Positions 6,270 to 6,276 of a stretch of 6,276 nt of DNA are shown here, piece by piece. Origin of the DNA: Aquabacter sp. (GTDB taxonomy: Bacteria; Pseudomonadota; Alphaproteobacteria; Rhizobiales; Xanthobacteraceae); NCBI GenBank assembly GCA_030147645.1, contig JASBUY010000184.1:1-6276 (forward strand). The letters run 5' to 3'. Both the position numbers and the translations under genes were made by a program. The notes beneath the pieces were generated by a model that was not told the DNA's origin, ran no database searches, and saw only the letters and a list, made by a program, of their open reading frames with translations. Within the stretch, counting starts at the first letter, position 1. The number at the start of each line of letters is the position of its first letter.

Positions 6270-6276
6270 TCCATCG
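6252..6276 (+). other. Disrupted FAD-binding RxYS motif (in-frame TAG)
   Basis: The codons read Leu-Pro-Thr-Gly-Glu-TAG-Ser-Ile, with the stop at 6267-6269. The family motif here is Leu-Pro-x-Arg-Glu-Tyr-Ser-Ile-Ala-Ser. Tyr (TAT or TAC) to TAG needs one base change, and Arg (CGC) to Gly (GGC) needs another. The flanking residues on both sides of the stop still match the motif in the same frame, so the break is a substitution and not a frameshift. The window ends one base into the codon after Ile. Confidence 0.7.

Noticed and set aside
6240..6276. Frameshift as the cause of the early stop in the reductase
   Set aside because: The residues on both sides of the TAG match the family motif in the same frame, so a base substitution explains it better than an insertion or deletion.

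Overview
The window looks like chromosomal DNA from a GC-rich alphaproteobacterium. The protein flavour and codon use (G/C-ending codons nearly everywhere after about position 800) fit the Hyphomicrobiales, perhaps Xanthobacteraceae (Xanthobacter, Azorhizobium or relatives). That placement is inference from protein resemblance and base composition, not from a marker gene. All three genes lie on the plus strand, and the long minus-strand open frames are GC-rich shadows of them.

Positions 1-3187 hold one large gene that is already in progress at the left edge. It encodes an exported autotransporter with a PAP2-type (acid phosphatase-like) passenger domain, a PATR repeat, a short run of beta-solenoid rungs and a complete C-terminal beta-barrel ending in Phe. 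The open frame runs unbroken from base 2, and its first 26 visible codons read as most of a signal peptide, so the real start is just outside the window. The phosphatase half is much poorer in GC than the autotransporter half. A near-perfect intrinsic terminator follows the stop codon directly.

Positions 3215-3396 are a non-coding control region. It has an AT-rich stretch with partial dyad symmetry, then two consecutive inverted repeats, then a Shine-Dalgarno sequence for the next gene.

Positions 3397-6269 form a compact two-gene operon with an 11-nt gap. The first gene encodes a secreted DUF4198 protein whose predicted mature N-terminus is histidine. The second encodes an inner-membrane PepSY-TM / flavodoxin / FAD-binding reductase. 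Such pairs are commonly linked to iron or other metal acquisition: the membrane flavoprotein would carry electrons from cytoplasmic NAD(P)H through flavins and probable haem to a periplasmic substrate such as a ferric siderophore, and the DUF4198 protein would act in the periplasm. The substrate is inferred, because no receptor gene is visible.

The most striking point is at the right edge. The reductase frame ends in a TAG exactly where the conserved Tyr of the FAD-binding RxYS motif is expected, and the codons after it (Ser-Ile) continue the family motif. As read, the gene lacks the rest of its FAD domain and the whole NAD(P)H domain. It is therefore a fresh nonsense allele, an error near a sequence end, or a readthrough case.
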